NCBI GenBank assembly: GCA_035294265.1
Contig: DATGLK010000045.1
Location: forward strand, 1 to 35,944
Reading direction: 5' to 3'
Source of the DNA: Candidatus Binataceae bacterium
Lineage (GTDB): Bacteria; Desulfobacterota; Binatia; Binatales; Binataceae
Length of the DNA: 35,944 bases
A model generated the notes under the pieces. It had not been told where the DNA came from. It made no database searches and saw only the letters and a program-made list of their open reading frames with translations. Of this stretch, positions 1 to 7,286 are shown in pieces. Numbering within the stretch: the first letter of the stretch is position 1; every line of letters starts with the position of its first letter. The position numbers and the translations under genes were made by a program.

Positions 1-845
1 TTGCGCTCGCGAATGCTATCGGCGTACTGGCTGCGCAACCATGACTTGATCCCGTCAGCGTCTTCATCTTTGCCAAGTTCGGCGAGTGCCTGTACGCGGT
101 CCTTCCAAACAAGACTTGCCCGAGTCCGCTGCTCCACGTCAAAGATGTTGGTGAGCAAGTACCCCTTAAGCATCTCTGCTGGCGTAAGCGAGAGCCCCCG
201 GTCGTTCATCGTCTCGAAAATCGCGTAGGCGTCATCGTCGGAATAGGCGGTAATCTCGACCAGATGGACATTCTCGATTAGCCAGTCGGCAAAATAAGGA
301 AGCACCGGCCCAGTGAGTTTCTCGGGGAATAGTTCCTCGATGTTGCTGTAGCGACCAAGAATGTTCGCGACGGATTCGGGCGGATCGGCGTCGGGGAAAC
401 CTTGGCCGGCGTATAGCGCTTCCATGCATGTGACGCGCTCGGGGATGTCGAGGTTAAAGGAGCGCTTGCCGTACTTCTGGGAAAAAATCAGGTCTGCAAT
501 CTGGCCCTTCTGCGCGGGGTCCTGAAGACGATGGTGCAGATGTATCAGCAGCAGGGTGAGGGTGGTGAGCCGTTGCTGGCCATCAATAATAAATTTGCGT
601 CCATCCTTGTCGCTTATGATGACCGATCCAAGAAAATAGTGGCCGTACTCCGCGACGGCGCTGCGCTCATGCCCTTCCTCGTACGATTCGAGAAACTTTC
701 CCGCGAGGTCTTCCAGCAGCTCGGACACCTGCTTTTGCTGCCACTTGTACTCGCGCTGATAGTAGTCAATCGAGTATTTGCGTCCGCCGAGAAGTTCGCG
801 GATGGTGCGACCTTTAGCATCGATCTCTCTAGTGGCTTGGGACAT
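1..845 (-). CDS. DUF262 (GmrS/ParB-nuclease-like) domain protein, 3' end outside window
   Basis: Reading the minus strand from the ATG at 843-845 gives 281 codons with no stop before the window edge, so only the N-terminal part is visible. Residues 25-35 read YSIDYYQREYKW-like, the family's (I)PxYQRxYxW motif. Residues 88-97 are IDGQQRLTTL, the hallmark DGQQR motif of DUF262. Residues 209-230 (FETMNDRG..L....LKGYL) match the conserved FExLNxRGxxLxxxDLxKxxL block. DUF262 proteins are ParB/Srx-fold NTP-dependent nucleases, known from the GmrSD type IV restriction system that attacks modified phage DNA, and from many uncharacterised defence loci. A DUF1524 HNH nuclease (GmrD) would lie beyond position 1, fused or separate; I cannot see it. 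An in-frame stop at 888-890 and no better start make 845 the likely start. Role in defence is inferred from the family. Confidence 0.88.
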   Translation of the reverse strand, partial: MSQATREIDAKGRTIRELLGGRKYSIDYYQREYKWQQKQVSELLEDLAGKFLESYEEGHERSAVAEYGHYFLGSVIISDKDGRKFIIDGQQRLTTLTLLLIHLHHRLQDPAQKGQIADLIFSQKYGKRSFNLDIPERVTCMEALYAGQGFPDADPPESVANILGRYSNIEELFPEKLTGPVLPYFADWLIENVHLVEITAYSDDDAYAIFETMNDRGLSLTPAEMLKGYLLTNIFDVEQRTRASLVWKDRVQALAELGKDEDADGIKSWLRSQYADSIRER

Positions 846-897
846 AGCGTGGTCTCTCGCAATGTCGCTGGTCGTTGTTGAAAATGGCTAATGCGGA

Positions 898-1041
898 TCA
901 TGCCGCAGCTTTCGCTTCATAGGCAAACAGCGCCAGCGCGGTCAGGCGCCGACGCTGTTTCGGCCATTTTTCGAGCCGTTCGGATGCGTCGTACGGTTGC
1001 CGCTCGATCCGCCTGGGCGCGGCGCTCGCATCGAAGACCAC
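898..1041 (-). CDS. Possible 47-residue ORF between the RHH protein and the DUF262 gene
   Basis: A GTG at 1039-1041 opens a 47-codon frame that ends with TGA at 898-900, 12 nt after the stop of the upstream RHH gene and 52 nt before the DUF262 start. The product is basic in the middle (ERLEKWPKQRRRLTAL) and ends in an alanine-rich helix. I do not recognise it. Position between two same-strand genes is the main argument for it; no clear ribosome-binding site was seen. It could be noise or the tail of a lost gene. Confidence 0.22.
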   Translation of the reverse strand: MVFDASAAPRRIERQPYDASERLEKWPKQRRRLTALALFAYEAKAAA

Positions 1042-1052
1042 CGTGTCAGCGC

Positions 1053-1355
1053 TCAGAGTTGGTCATTGCGTTCCAGCCTGACCTCTCGAATCAGGCCGGC
1101 AGAGTCATCAGCGAAAGGGACTGCCCGCTCGGCGCGTAAGGCAGCCGAGCGGCGAACCGTATCCGCTGTGATGGTACCGTCGACCTTTTTCTTGAGCGCG
1201 CGGCCGCCAGGCACGGCCCGATCTAAAATGCGCGTTACATAATCCGAGACCGAGAGGTCATGGGCGGCGGCCGCCACCTTGATGCGGCGCCGTAGCGCGG
1301 GAGGTATATCGAGCGTAAGTCGGGGCCGGTTCGTCTTGGTGATCGATTTAGCCAT
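1053..1355 (-). CDS. Ribbon-helix-helix (antitoxin/plasmid-type) small protein
   Basis: This 100-residue protein starts with a basic stretch, then RPRLTLDIPPALRRRIKVAA and HDLSVSDYVTRILDRAV (residues about 10-49). A short beta strand followed by two helices with the pattern 'sl.iP..l...ik..A...g.svsdyv..il' is the ribbon-helix-helix fold of CopG/Arc/DUF1778-like DNA-binding proteins. Such proteins are usually antitoxins or small repressors that bind their own promoter. The C-terminal half (residues 55-100) is charged and would be the partner-binding part in an antitoxin. No standard toxin (GNAT, RelE or PIN) follows; the only thing downstream is a doubtful 47-residue ORF. It is divergent from the gene at 1443, so the 87-bp gap could hold a shared operator. 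An antitoxin role is an inference. Confidence 0.7.
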   Translation of the reverse strand: MAKSITKTNRPRLTLDIPPALRRRIKVAAAAHDLSVSDYVTRILDRAVPGGRALKKKVDGTITADTVRRSAALRAERAVPFADDSAGLIREVRLERNDQL

Positions 1356-1442
1356 CGTCCGATACCGTTTTTCGCCAATTTCGGCTAAATTCTACACGGC
1401 TGACGCTTCGGTGTCATGGCGTCGATTAGCTGGAGGTGCCGG

Positions 1443-1622
1443 GTGAAACCGATAACCGTAGTGCTCGACAAGGGCAAGGAAACCAAGGGCACGTATCGCT
1501 TCGATTCGCCCGATCCAAACGCCCCGATCACAAGTGTCTATGTCAGGAAGACCGCTTTCGAGGGCGGAGCGGTCCCTGAGCGAATTGTGCTTACGGCGGC
1601 GTCGGCCGATTCGGCCCAGTAA
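1443..1622 (+). CDS. 59-residue protein of unknown function
   Basis: I chose the GTG at 1443-1445 because a strong GGAGGTG ribosome-binding site sits at 1432-1438, just upstream; an ATG at 1416 lies before that site. The product begins VKPITVVLDKGKETKGTYRF and continues with strands such as SVYVRK and ERIVLTAA. The alternating pattern suggests a small all-beta protein. The KETKGTYR core recalls a family of roughly 60-residue uncharacterised bacterial proteins found near mobile and defence genes; that is recollection, not a search result. It lies 27 nt upstream of the frameshifted gene at 1650, on the same strand, so the two are probably one transcript. Confidence 0.6.
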   Translation: MKPITVVLDKGKETKGTYRFDSPDPNAPITSVYVRKTAFEGGAVPERIVLTAASADSAQ

Positions 1623-1649
1623 ATCGTCCTTGCGTAGTGAGGCGGCGAA

Positions 1650-2403
1650 ATGCTCAAGAAAATTGAGGACCTGTTTCGATGTGCCGACGCAGAGAACGAT
1701 AAGATGGGAGCGGAGGAGTATCTAAAACGGTCATACTCGTCCGGTAAGTCAAGTCCCGATTTCACTGAGCTCAAGGAAGCCCAGTACCTGGGTTCATTTT
1801 ACGGAACAATACAACCAGGCGCATTCTCCAAAGCTCGTTTGGGTTCGCCGGAACAAGCCTGGATCGGGCGATGCAGACTTTTCGGTTTACGACAACAACA
1901 AGTCTTACTTGTGCGACATCGAAATTACGGCGCTATTCTCGACGCCGGCGGTGAAGTTTCCACGCGGCTATCAAGATTTCTCACCCTTTCCGGTTCGCGA
2001 AATAGCTCCCGGCGTGATGCTGCAAGACATTGACAATCCGCGGCATGGATACAAACCGTACGCCGGGCTGAAGCGCATAATTAAAAAGCATTTGAGAAGC
2101 AGATATCCGCCCTACTGGCTTGTGATTTACGATAACGAGCATGGCGTGCAGCATCCGAATTTGATCGACTTGGGGAACCGCGTGCGGGCGATCCTTAACA
2201 ACCTCAGCCAAGGGGGAAAGATTCCGGCCAGCTTCAAAGAAGTATGGCTGTTTGATATGCCCAATGCCGTTGGCCCGACTCTGCTTGGCCTTGAATGGTC
2301 GGCCCAGTGGCATGGCGAAACTCAGGGTAGGGAAAGACGTGGCGAGAGTGAGAAGGCCGGCGAGGCTTTCGTCCCGGCACCGAATGTACGACCCTTGACA
2401 TAA
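1650..2403 (+). pseudogene. Unknown gene broken by one extra base (frameshift at 1787/1788)
   Basis: The frame opened by ATG 1650 reads well as far as ...DFTELKEAQY (codon 1785-1787). A second frame reads well from TGG at 1789 onward: WVHFTEQYNQAHSPKLVWVR, then NKPGSGDADFSVYDNNKSYL and CDIEITALFS, to the stop at 2401-2403. Removing one C from the pair at 1787-1788 joins them into one protein of about 250 residues. I do not recognise the family. The arrangement D-A-D-F-S-V...C-D-I-E-I-T resembles the D...(D/E)xK spacing of PD-(D/E)XK nucleases, with Thr where Lys is expected; this is weak. Residues near the end (VWLFDMPNAVGPTLLGLEW) look like a normal folded C-terminus. It may be inactive, or the extra C may be a sequencing error. 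Confidence 0.62.
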
Positions 2404-2404
2404 T

Positions 2405-2440
2405 GCGGACAATCCGGTCAGTTGGTGCCGCGATGTCCGC
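2405..2440 (+). terminator. Stem-loop after the frameshifted gene, possible terminator
   Basis: GCGGACA at 2405-2411 pairs with TGTCCGC at 2434-2440, and an inner CGG/CCG can extend the stem around a short internal loop. It starts one base after the stop of the gene ending at 2403 and is followed by GTTTCTCTC, a weak pyrimidine tract rather than a clean T-run. A terminator for the plus-strand gene is plausible but not certain. Confidence 0.35.
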
Positions 2441-2479
2441 GTTTCTCTCAGAAAAAGTCTTTGTTTTTTGGGGATCTTT

Positions 2480-2555
<76 letters not shown>

Positions 2556-2574
2556 ACACCTACACAAAAAGCGC

Positions 2575-2651
2575 TGGGGTGAGTGAAGGGATTTGAACCC
2601 TCGACCACCGGAGCCACAATCCGGTGCTCTGCCAACTGAGCTACACTCACC
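2575..2651 (-). tRNA. tRNA-His (anticodon GTG)
   Basis: The minus strand gives acceptor GTGAGTG paired with CACTCAC, a G at position -1 (from 2651) opposite discriminator C73, and an encoded CCA (2575-2577). The extra G-1:C73 pair is the identity element of histidine tRNAs. The anticodon loop is TTGTGGC (anticodon GTG), and the T loop GGTTCAAATCC is normal. It lies 19 nt upstream of tRNA-Lys. Confidence 0.97.
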
Positions 2652-2673
2652 ACCGTTTCAAATCGCTGGCCGA

Positions 2674-2750
2674 TGGCGCGCCAGGCGGGATTCGAACCCA
2701 CGACCCGCGGCTTAGAAGGCCGCTGCTCTGTCCACCTGAGCTACTGGCGC
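2674..2750 (-). tRNA. tRNA-Arg (anticodon TCT)
   Basis: On the minus strand the acceptor GCGCCAG pairs with CTGGCGC, with discriminator G and an encoded CCA (2674-2676). The anticodon stem GCGGC/GCCGC closes the loop CTTCTAA, giving anticodon TCT (reads AGA). The T arm GGTTCGAATCC is standard. This is the first gene of the Arg-His-Lys cluster, which is probably one transcript since the gaps are only 22 and 19 nt. Confidence 0.97.
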
Positions 2751-3128
2751 GTGAGCAAAAAGTGCTCCAAACTTTCTCAGGCTCGCTTCCAGGTTAAGTC
2801 TTCCGTGCCTCCACGGCGCTCGGCCAAAATCTCCGCTCCGCGGAGGGCCCCTTCACCCCCATCAGAGTTAGCGGCAAAACCATCGGGCTGATAGCTGACC
2901 ATAGATCGAACAGCCACGCAACCAACCTAGCACCCATTATCGGCAACGGCACTAACGGCGCGAAATGTTCCCCTAACTCAGAAGTCCAGGGTTCGCCTGC
3001 GCTCTCGTTTGAGGGATTGCGCCAACCAAAGCCGTACCGCCGAGCCTCAGTCGGCGGGTTGGGCGGCGGATTGAACGGGTCGATATCCCGCCAGTTGGTC
3101 GCGGCTGGGAAGCGCAAGGCCAGCACGC
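2751..3128. other. 378 bp with no recognisable gene
   Basis: This stretch lies between the tRNA-Arg 5' end and the Rieske remnant. It should hold the promoter of the tRNA cluster, but I see no convincing -35/-10 pair. A minus-strand frame stays open from 3126 to 2794 (110 codons, Pro- and Arg-rich), yet it matches nothing I know and its composition looks like GC-biased noise. It may be decayed coding sequence downstream of the Rieske fragment. Confidence 0.4.
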
Positions 3129-3308
3129 GCGGAAGGCGATGTAGTTCTCGCTCAACAGGCGGACCCGCACCGGCGCATCATCGGACTGCAACGCCTGCGC
3201 GCGCAGTGCAGGCGGCATCCAGTATTCGCGCAGCAGGTTGCCCATCGGTGTCCCCGCGCCAACCTGGCACAACAACTCGCTCTCGGTTCGCGTCAGCATC
3301 GTCGCCAT
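3129..3308 (-). pseudogene. N-terminal remnant of a Rieske (2Fe-2S) aromatic ring-hydroxylating oxygenase
   Basis: The first 60 residues (MLTRTESELLCQVGAGTPMG, then NLLREYW.P, VRVRLLSENYIAFR) closely follow the start of phthalate-dioxygenase-type Rieske oxygenase alpha subunits, whose N-termini read 'MLT.eene.lc.vgpGTPMGnllReYWiPa...pvrvrLLGE.LvaFR'. After Arg60 the similarity stops. No C-x-H...C-x2-H Rieske cluster and no mononuclear-iron domain follow in any frame; intact family members are about 330-450 residues. The frame continues to 3017 as unrelated-looking sequence. So this is a truncated leftover, probably from a deletion next to the tRNA genes. The assignment rests on pattern memory of the N-terminus only. 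Confidence 0.6.
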
Positions 3309-3444
3309 CCCCGCTCAAAATGATACCGGCACAGGAACCTGGCAGGCTCAGAGCATGATTGGAGGGCGGGCCCAAGGCCGCGCGCCAATAACCGATCGTC
3401 GCGCCGGCGGGCGCCCATCCCATCAATGGAGCATTGGGCTGAGA

Positions 3445-4095
3445 TCAGATGGTCTGCTTGGTCTTGCGCCAATCGGTCAGAAAGCGCTCCAGGCCGGAGT
3501 CAGTCAGAGGATGGTGTAGCATCTGCCTCATCACCGCGAAGGGTAAGGTAGCGACGTGAGCACCGACCTGAGCTGCGCGTAAGACGTGATTGGGACTGCG
3601 CAGCGAGGCCACCAGGACCTCGGTGGGGAAATGATAATTGGCGTAGATCCGCACGATCTGCTCCACCATCCCCATCCCATCCTGGCCGATATCATCCAGC
3701 CGCCCGGCAAAAGGCGAGACGAAAGCGGCGCCGCATTTGGCTGCGGCCAGAGCTTGTAGGGGTGAGAAAACCAGGGTCACGTTGACTCGAATTGCGCGCT
3801 GGCCAAGCGCCTTGGCAGCCTTGAGTCCTTCCACCGTGACTGGGCATTTGACCACGATATTGCGATGGAGGCGGGCCAGCTTCTGTCCTTCCTCCAGCAT
3901 CTCGGCCGCCTGGGTAGCTACCACCTCCGCGCTCACCGGCCCGTCGACCAGGTCACAGATTTCGCACAAGAGTTCGGCATAAGCTCGCCCGCTTTTGGCT
4001 AACAGGCTGGGGTTGGTGGTGATCCCGTCGACCAGCCCCCACCCCACTGCCTCGCGAATCTCCCCCAGGTCGGCGGAATCCAGGAAAAACTTCAT
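3445..4095 (-). CDS. Transaldolase-like / fructose-6-phosphate aldolase (FSA/TalC type)
   Basis: At 216 residues this belongs to the short transaldolase subfamily (FSA, TalC), not the 320-residue classical enzyme. It begins MKFFLDSADLGEIREAVGWG and has GITTNPSLLAKSG at 24-36, the family's D..TTNPSL signature. The Schiff-base lysine is Lys83 in NIVVKCPVT, and SPFAGRLDDIG follows. Members either transfer dihydroxyacetone units in the pentose-phosphate pathway or cleave fructose 6-phosphate; sequence alone does not decide which. The start overlaps the folK stop by 4 nt (ATGA at 4092-4095), so translation is probably coupled. It is the last gene of the dapL-folK-tal unit. Confidence 0.92.
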   Translation of the reverse strand: MKFFLDSADLGEIREAVGWGLVDGITTNPSLLAKSGRAYAELLCEICDLVDGPVSAEVVATQAAEMLEEGQKLARLHRNIVVKCPVTVEGLKAAKALGQRAIRVNVTLVFSPLQALAAAKCGAAFVSPFAGRLDDIGQDGMGMVEQIVRIYANYHFPTEVLVASLRSPNHVLRAAQVGAHVATLPFAVMRQMLHHPLTDSGLERFLTDWRKTKQTI

Positions 4096-4640
4096 CGCGA
4101 TACAATCTCTCCTCGCGCCGGCCCCGCTTTGAACGAGTCGGCGCGCCTTAAGGAAACTCGCTGCGGCGACTTCAGACCCGCCAGCAGTTCGGAGATACTG
4201 GCATTGAGCCGGGGATGAATCAAAGCCGGAGCCAGCTCACTCATCGGAGCCAGCACAAAACGGCGTTCGTGTAGGCGGGGATGAGGCACTCGCAGGCCTG
4301 GCGACTCGATGACTTCATTATCATAAAAAAGTAGGTCGAGGTCGATAATGCGGGGCAGATGCTTGCCGGGCTTGGCTTTGGCCGGCCGCTTGCGTCCCAT
4401 CGCGCGCTCCACCGCCAGCAACTGCGCCATCAGAACTTGCGGACTTAACTCGGTTTCGATTTCGATGGCGCCGTTGAGAAAGGGACCGGGCAACTCACCC
4501 ACCGGATCGGTTTCGTAAATCGAAGATTGGCGGATCGTTTTGGTCTCGCGCAACTTGCCAATACGCGCCAGTGCCGCGGCGTAATTCGCCGCCCGATCGC
4601 CTAAATTAGTGCCGATTCCGATGAAAGCCCGATGGGGCAT
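4092..4640 (-). CDS. folK: 2-amino-4-hydroxy-6-hydroxymethyldihydropteridine diphosphokinase
   Basis: This cytosolic enzyme moves pyrophosphate from ATP to 6-hydroxymethyl-dihydropterin in folate synthesis. The 182-residue length is usual. Seen motifs are IGIGTNLGDR (7-16), SSIYETDPVG (39-48), the Mg-binding D100-L-D102 pair in RIIDLDLLFYD, and PHPRLHERRFVLAPM (119-133), which shapes the pterin site. The C-terminal tail of about 25 residues is basic and poorly conserved. The gene starts 7 nt after the dapL stop and overlaps the next gene by 4 nt, so it is in the middle of a tight operon. Regulation would follow the dapL promoter. Confidence 0.96.
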   Translation of the reverse strand: MPHRAFIGIGTNLGDRAANYAAALARIGKLRETKTIRQSSIYETDPVGELPGPFLNGAIEIETELSPQVLMAQLLAVERAMGRKRPAKAKPGKHLPRIIDLDLLFYDNEVIESPGLRVPHPRLHERRFVLAPMSELAPALIHPRLNASISELLAGLKSPQRVSLRRADSFKAGPARGEIVSR

Positions 4641-4647
4641 CCGCCGT

Positions 4648-5814
4648 TTACAGCCGGAGATTGGTGATTCTTGCCGCCGCCTCTTTTAGTCTTTCCGTAC
4701 CCAAGGTTAACGATAACCGTACAAAGCCTTCTCCGCTTTTGCCAAAGCCAGAGCCAGGCGTGACTACCACGCCAGCTTCCTTCAAAACCCGTTCAGTAAA
4801 GGAGACCGAGGTGTAGCCTTTAGGCACTTCCGCCCACAGGTAAAAAGTTGCGCGCGGAGTCTCGCAGGGCAAGCCAAGAGCTTGGAGCGCTTGGACCATC
4901 ACGTCGCGTCGCTCCTGGTAAATCGCGCAGTATTGGCGCAAAACCTCGTCGCCGCCCTCCAGCGCCGCGATTGCAGCCTCCTGTACCGCCTGAAACACCC
5001 CCGAGTCCATGTTGGTCTTGACCTGACCCAGACCAGCTATCAAGGCGGGATTGCCCACCGCAAAGCCAACCCGCCATCCGGTCATCGAGAAGGTCTTGGA
5101 TAGCGAATGAAACTCGATCGCGCATTGCGCGGCACCCTCAGCCTCGAACACGCTGGGAGCGCGATAACCGTTATAAGCGATTTCCGAGTAGGCCAAGTCG
5201 TGAGCTAGTACGATCTGGTTACGTAAACAAAAATCTACCGCCCGCTGGAAAAAGCTGGGATCGGCGGTAGCACCGGTGGGGTTGTTGGGATAATTGAGCC
5301 ACAGTAACTTTGCCCGCCGCGCGATTTCATGGGGGATCGCGTCGAAATCGGGCAGAAAATCGTTGCGTTTGCGTAGCGGCAGGAAATAGGGCTGCCCGCC
5401 ATTGAAAATGCAGCCCGAGAAATAAACCGGATACCCCGGGTCAGGGATTAACACCACGTCGTCCGGATCGACCATTGCGGTAGCAAAATTCGCGATCCCT
5501 TCTTTGGATCCGATCAGGGCGCAAACCTCGCTTGCGGGCTTGAAATCGACGCCAAACCGGCGTTTGTACCAAGTGGCAGCGGCAGCTCGGAAGGCATGCA
5601 GCCCTTCGTAATCAGGATAGCGATGGTTGGCCGGATTATCCGCAGCACGCTTGAGTCGCTCGATAATATAACCGGGTGTGGGCAAGTCTGGATCGCCGAT
5701 TCCCAGACTGATGACATCCACCCCGCGCGCTTGGACCTCGCGCTTTAAGCGGTCCAGTTCGGCAAAAAGATACGGTGGAAGCTGGGTCAATCGGTTAGCT
5801 AGCCGAATCTGCAC
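4648..5814 (-). CDS. dapL: LL-diaminopimelate aminotransferase
   Basis: This PLP enzyme converts tetrahydrodipicolinate directly to LL-diaminopimelate with glutamate as amino donor, bypassing the DapD/DapC/DapE steps. It has 388 residues, normal for DapL. Key parts are ISLGIGDPDLPTP (35-47), the substrate region HRYPDYEGL (64-72), NYPNNPTG (174-181), and the PLP lysine Lys240 in SLSKTFSMTGWRVGF. Class I aminotransferases are easily confused, but the SLGIGDPDLPTP start and the neighbourhood of dapA, dapF and lysA support DapL. The start is a GTG at 5812-5814; an AGGAG lies 12 nt upstream, rather far. It is the first gene of dapL-folK-tal. No dapB is next to it. Confidence 0.92.
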   Translation of the reverse strand: MQIRLANRLTQLPPYLFAELDRLKREVQARGVDVISLGIGDPDLPTPGYIIERLKRAADNPANHRYPDYEGLHAFRAAAATWYKRRFGVDFKPASEVCALIGSKEGIANFATAMVDPDDVVLIPDPGYPVYFSGCIFNGGQPYFLPLRKRNDFLPDFDAIPHEIARRAKLLWLNYPNNPTGATADPSFFQRAVDFCLRNQIVLAHDLAYSEIAYNGYRAPSVFEAEGAAQCAIEFHSLSKTFSMTGWRVGFAVGNPALIAGLGQVKTNMDSGVFQAVQEAAIAALEGGDEVLRQYCAIYQERRDVMVQALQALGLPCETPRATFYLWAEVPKGYTSVSFTERVLKEAGVVVTPGSGFGKSGEGFVRLSLTLGTERLKEAAARITNLRL

Positions 5815-6025
5815 TTTTGAACGCCGCTCCTGCTATTTGCCTAACATAAATCGGGGCTGGGGGAAACACGGCGGCGGCTTAAGCCATTCTTCCTGGCTCA
5901 GAACGGCTTTCTCAAGGAACTATAACAAGGTTTGTGTAATGTTACTTCGCCGGCAGCAAAGCTTGAGCCACATGATTTAGATCGGCCCGGGGCGAACCCC
6001 AAGGCCGAGGTTGGGGCGAGCGCCT
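5815..6025. other. Intergenic region upstream of dapL
   Basis: This 211-bp gap separates the dapL start from the 3' end of the secreted-protein gene and must hold the dapL promoter on the minus strand. It is locally AT-richer around 5915-5945. I see no riboswitch-like structure (no lysine-element core) and no clear promoter hexamers. Confidence 0.3.
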
Positions 6026-6712
6026 TCAGGGGAAGACGCCGTAGCCGCCCGGAGGCGGCGCGTATGGTGGATAGCCGGGGGGTGGCGGCGGCCCATAAGG
6101 AGCGTAGCCGGGACCTGGGGGACCATAGCCCGGTTGACCATAATAGCCAAAGGGCATTCCGATCCCGCCCTCGAAGTTGCCGAAGCCCATCCCCAGTCCC
6201 AGGATGGCCGCGCCGATCCCCAGCAGCGGGAGCACGGTGCTCAGCGTGCTTCCGGCACCCTGATTAGCATACTGTTGCTGCGCGTACTGCTGCTGCGCGT
6301 ACTGCTGCTGAGCCTGATTCTCATAGGCTGAGATTTCGTTATTGGAAGCCGTTGCGCTGCCGCCGTGAAGCCGAGCAGCGGGCACGGGCGCTTTGAGCGA
6401 GAGCAGCTCGGGTCGCACGATAATCCGGTTGGTGACCGTGACCGGGGCGTTGTGCAGAAAGCGGCGCGCCTTGGTAACCGCGTCATGCTTGCCAAAGTTG
6501 GTCGCGGTAAAACCGAAAAGGACCAATTGGGGCTTGCCGCCGGGATGGGGGATAAGTTCAGCTCCCACCAACGGTAGGCGATGGCGGTGAAGATAATTAG
6601 TCAGCGCTTGGCTTTGCGCATTGCTGGCGGGATTGGCAGCGTCCCCGCGCAAGGCAGGCAAAAACACCATCAGGCCCACCAAGTAGGCGATGGCTAACGT
6701 TCTAAGGATCAT
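6026..6712 (-). CDS. Secreted protein with QQYA repeats and a Gly/Pro/Tyr-rich tail
   Basis: I chose the ATG at 6710-6712 because GGAGA at 6722-6726 lies 9 nt upstream; an ATG at 6719-6721 is alternative. The N-terminus (MILRTLAIAYLVGLMVFLPA) is a signal peptide with a likely cut after the DAANP-region alanines. A globular part of about 100 residues (LVLFGFTATNFGKHDAVTKA and NRIIVRPELL) follows. Next come three QQYAQ-type units encoded by a 15-bp repeat, then a hydrophobic Gly-rich segment (TVLPLLGIGAAILGLGMGFG), and a tail of repeated GYxPPGP-type Pro/Tyr/Gly sequence. I do not know the family. The composition suggests an envelope-associated, partly disordered protein. It is divergent from the lipoprotein at 6852. 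Confidence 0.78.
   Translation of the reverse strand: MILRTLAIAYLVGLMVFLPALRGDAANPASNAQSQALTNYLHRHRLPLVGAELIPHPGGKPQLVLFGFTATNFGKHDAVTKARRFLHNAPVTVTNRIIVRPELLSLKAPVPAARLHGGSATASNNEISAYENQAQQQYAQQQYAQQQYANQGAGSTLSTVLPLLGIGAAILGLGMGFGNFEGGIGMPFGYYGQPGYGPPGPGYAPYGPPPPPGYPPYAPPPGGYGVFP
6270..6314 (-). repeat. Three 15-bp tandem repeats encoding QQYAQ units
   Basis: Three consecutive 15-bp units begin with TACTG on the plus strand at 6270, 6285 and 6300, differing at only a few bases. On the minus strand they encode successive (Q)QQYA blocks of the secreted protein. Because the unit is a multiple of three, copy-number change would alter protein length without breaking the frame. Confidence 0.85.
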
Positions 6713-6727
6713 ACCTGACATTCTCCG

Positions 6728-6755
6728 ATTATAGACTGCCAGGCTGTTTTGCCAA
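6728..6755 (-). promoter_or_regulatory. Sigma70-like promoter for the secreted-protein gene
   Basis: On the minus strand TTGGCA (6750-6755) and a perfect TATAAT (6728-6733) are 16 bp apart. Transcription would start near 6721, which is at the first in-frame ATG and downstream of the GGAGA used to choose the 6712 start. So either the transcript is nearly leaderless or another promoter is used. Confidence 0.6.
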
Positions 6756-6851
6756 CCTCAGCCACAGGCGTGCCAATGGGTGCGGGCTGATGAGGCGGTT
6801 TCTTTGCGGGCGCGGCGATGCTAGTAGCAGATAGTTGCAAGGAGTGTTGGA

Positions 6852-7286
6852 ATGAAAAGCTTTCGCGACTTGCGCATCCGGCGTGGCATGCGCTTTTTCC
6901 TGCTGGCCTTGCCGATTTGCATGCTGGTCGCCTGTTCGCTATTCGAAGAATCGCCGCAGCAGAAGGCCGACCAGCTCGATACGATGCTGGCGGCAGCGGG
7001 ATTCCACATGATTCCGGCAGACACACCCAAGAAGGAAAGTTTGTTGCAATCGCTGCCGCCCTTGAAACTGCGCTACTACAAGGGGCGCGACGGCTCGACC
7101 CGCTACTGGGTCGCGGACCCCTACGCCTGTATGTGCGTCTATAAGGGAGACGAAGCGGCCTACCAGCGCTACGAGAATCTGCTCGTTCAGCAGCAACTGG
7201 CGGCCGAGCAACGTCAGACCGCCGAACTCAATCAGGACGCCGCCATGCAGATGAACATGTACGACCCGTTTTTCTTCCCCTTTTAG
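6852..7286 (+). CDS. Small lipoprotein of unknown function
   Basis: The ATG at 6852 has an AAGGAG ribosome-binding site 7-8 nt upstream. After a basic start (MKSFRDLRIRRGMR) comes a hydrophobic core and the lipobox LVAC, with Cys28 as the lipidated residue. The mature part has a charged helix (ESPQQKADQLDTMLAAAGF), a conserved-looking domain with YYKGRDGSTRYWVADP and CMCVYKGDEAAYQRYE, and a Gln-rich helix. The tail ends MYDPFFFPF. The ADPYACMCVYKGDEAAYQ segment seems typical of small lipoproteins of unknown function in several Gram-negative genomes; this is recollection. The residue after Cys28 is Ser, so outer-membrane sorting would be expected by the usual +2 rule. It sits alone between divergent and convergent neighbours. 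Confidence 0.82.
   Translation: MKSFRDLRIRRGMRFFLLALPICMLVACSLFEESPQQKADQLDTMLAAAGFHMIPADTPKKESLLQSLPPLKLRYYKGRDGSTRYWVADPYACMCVYKGDEAAYQRYENLLVQQQLAAEQRQTAELNQDAAMQMNMYDPFFFPF

Noticed and set aside
2794-3126. 110-codon minus-strand ORF next to the tRNA cluster
   Set aside because: Pro/Arg-rich, no recognisable pattern, no ribosome-binding site; it may be decayed sequence behind the Rieske fragment.
6270-6314. Tandem repeats as a CRISPR array
   Set aside because: Units are contiguous 15-bp coding repeats with no spacers.
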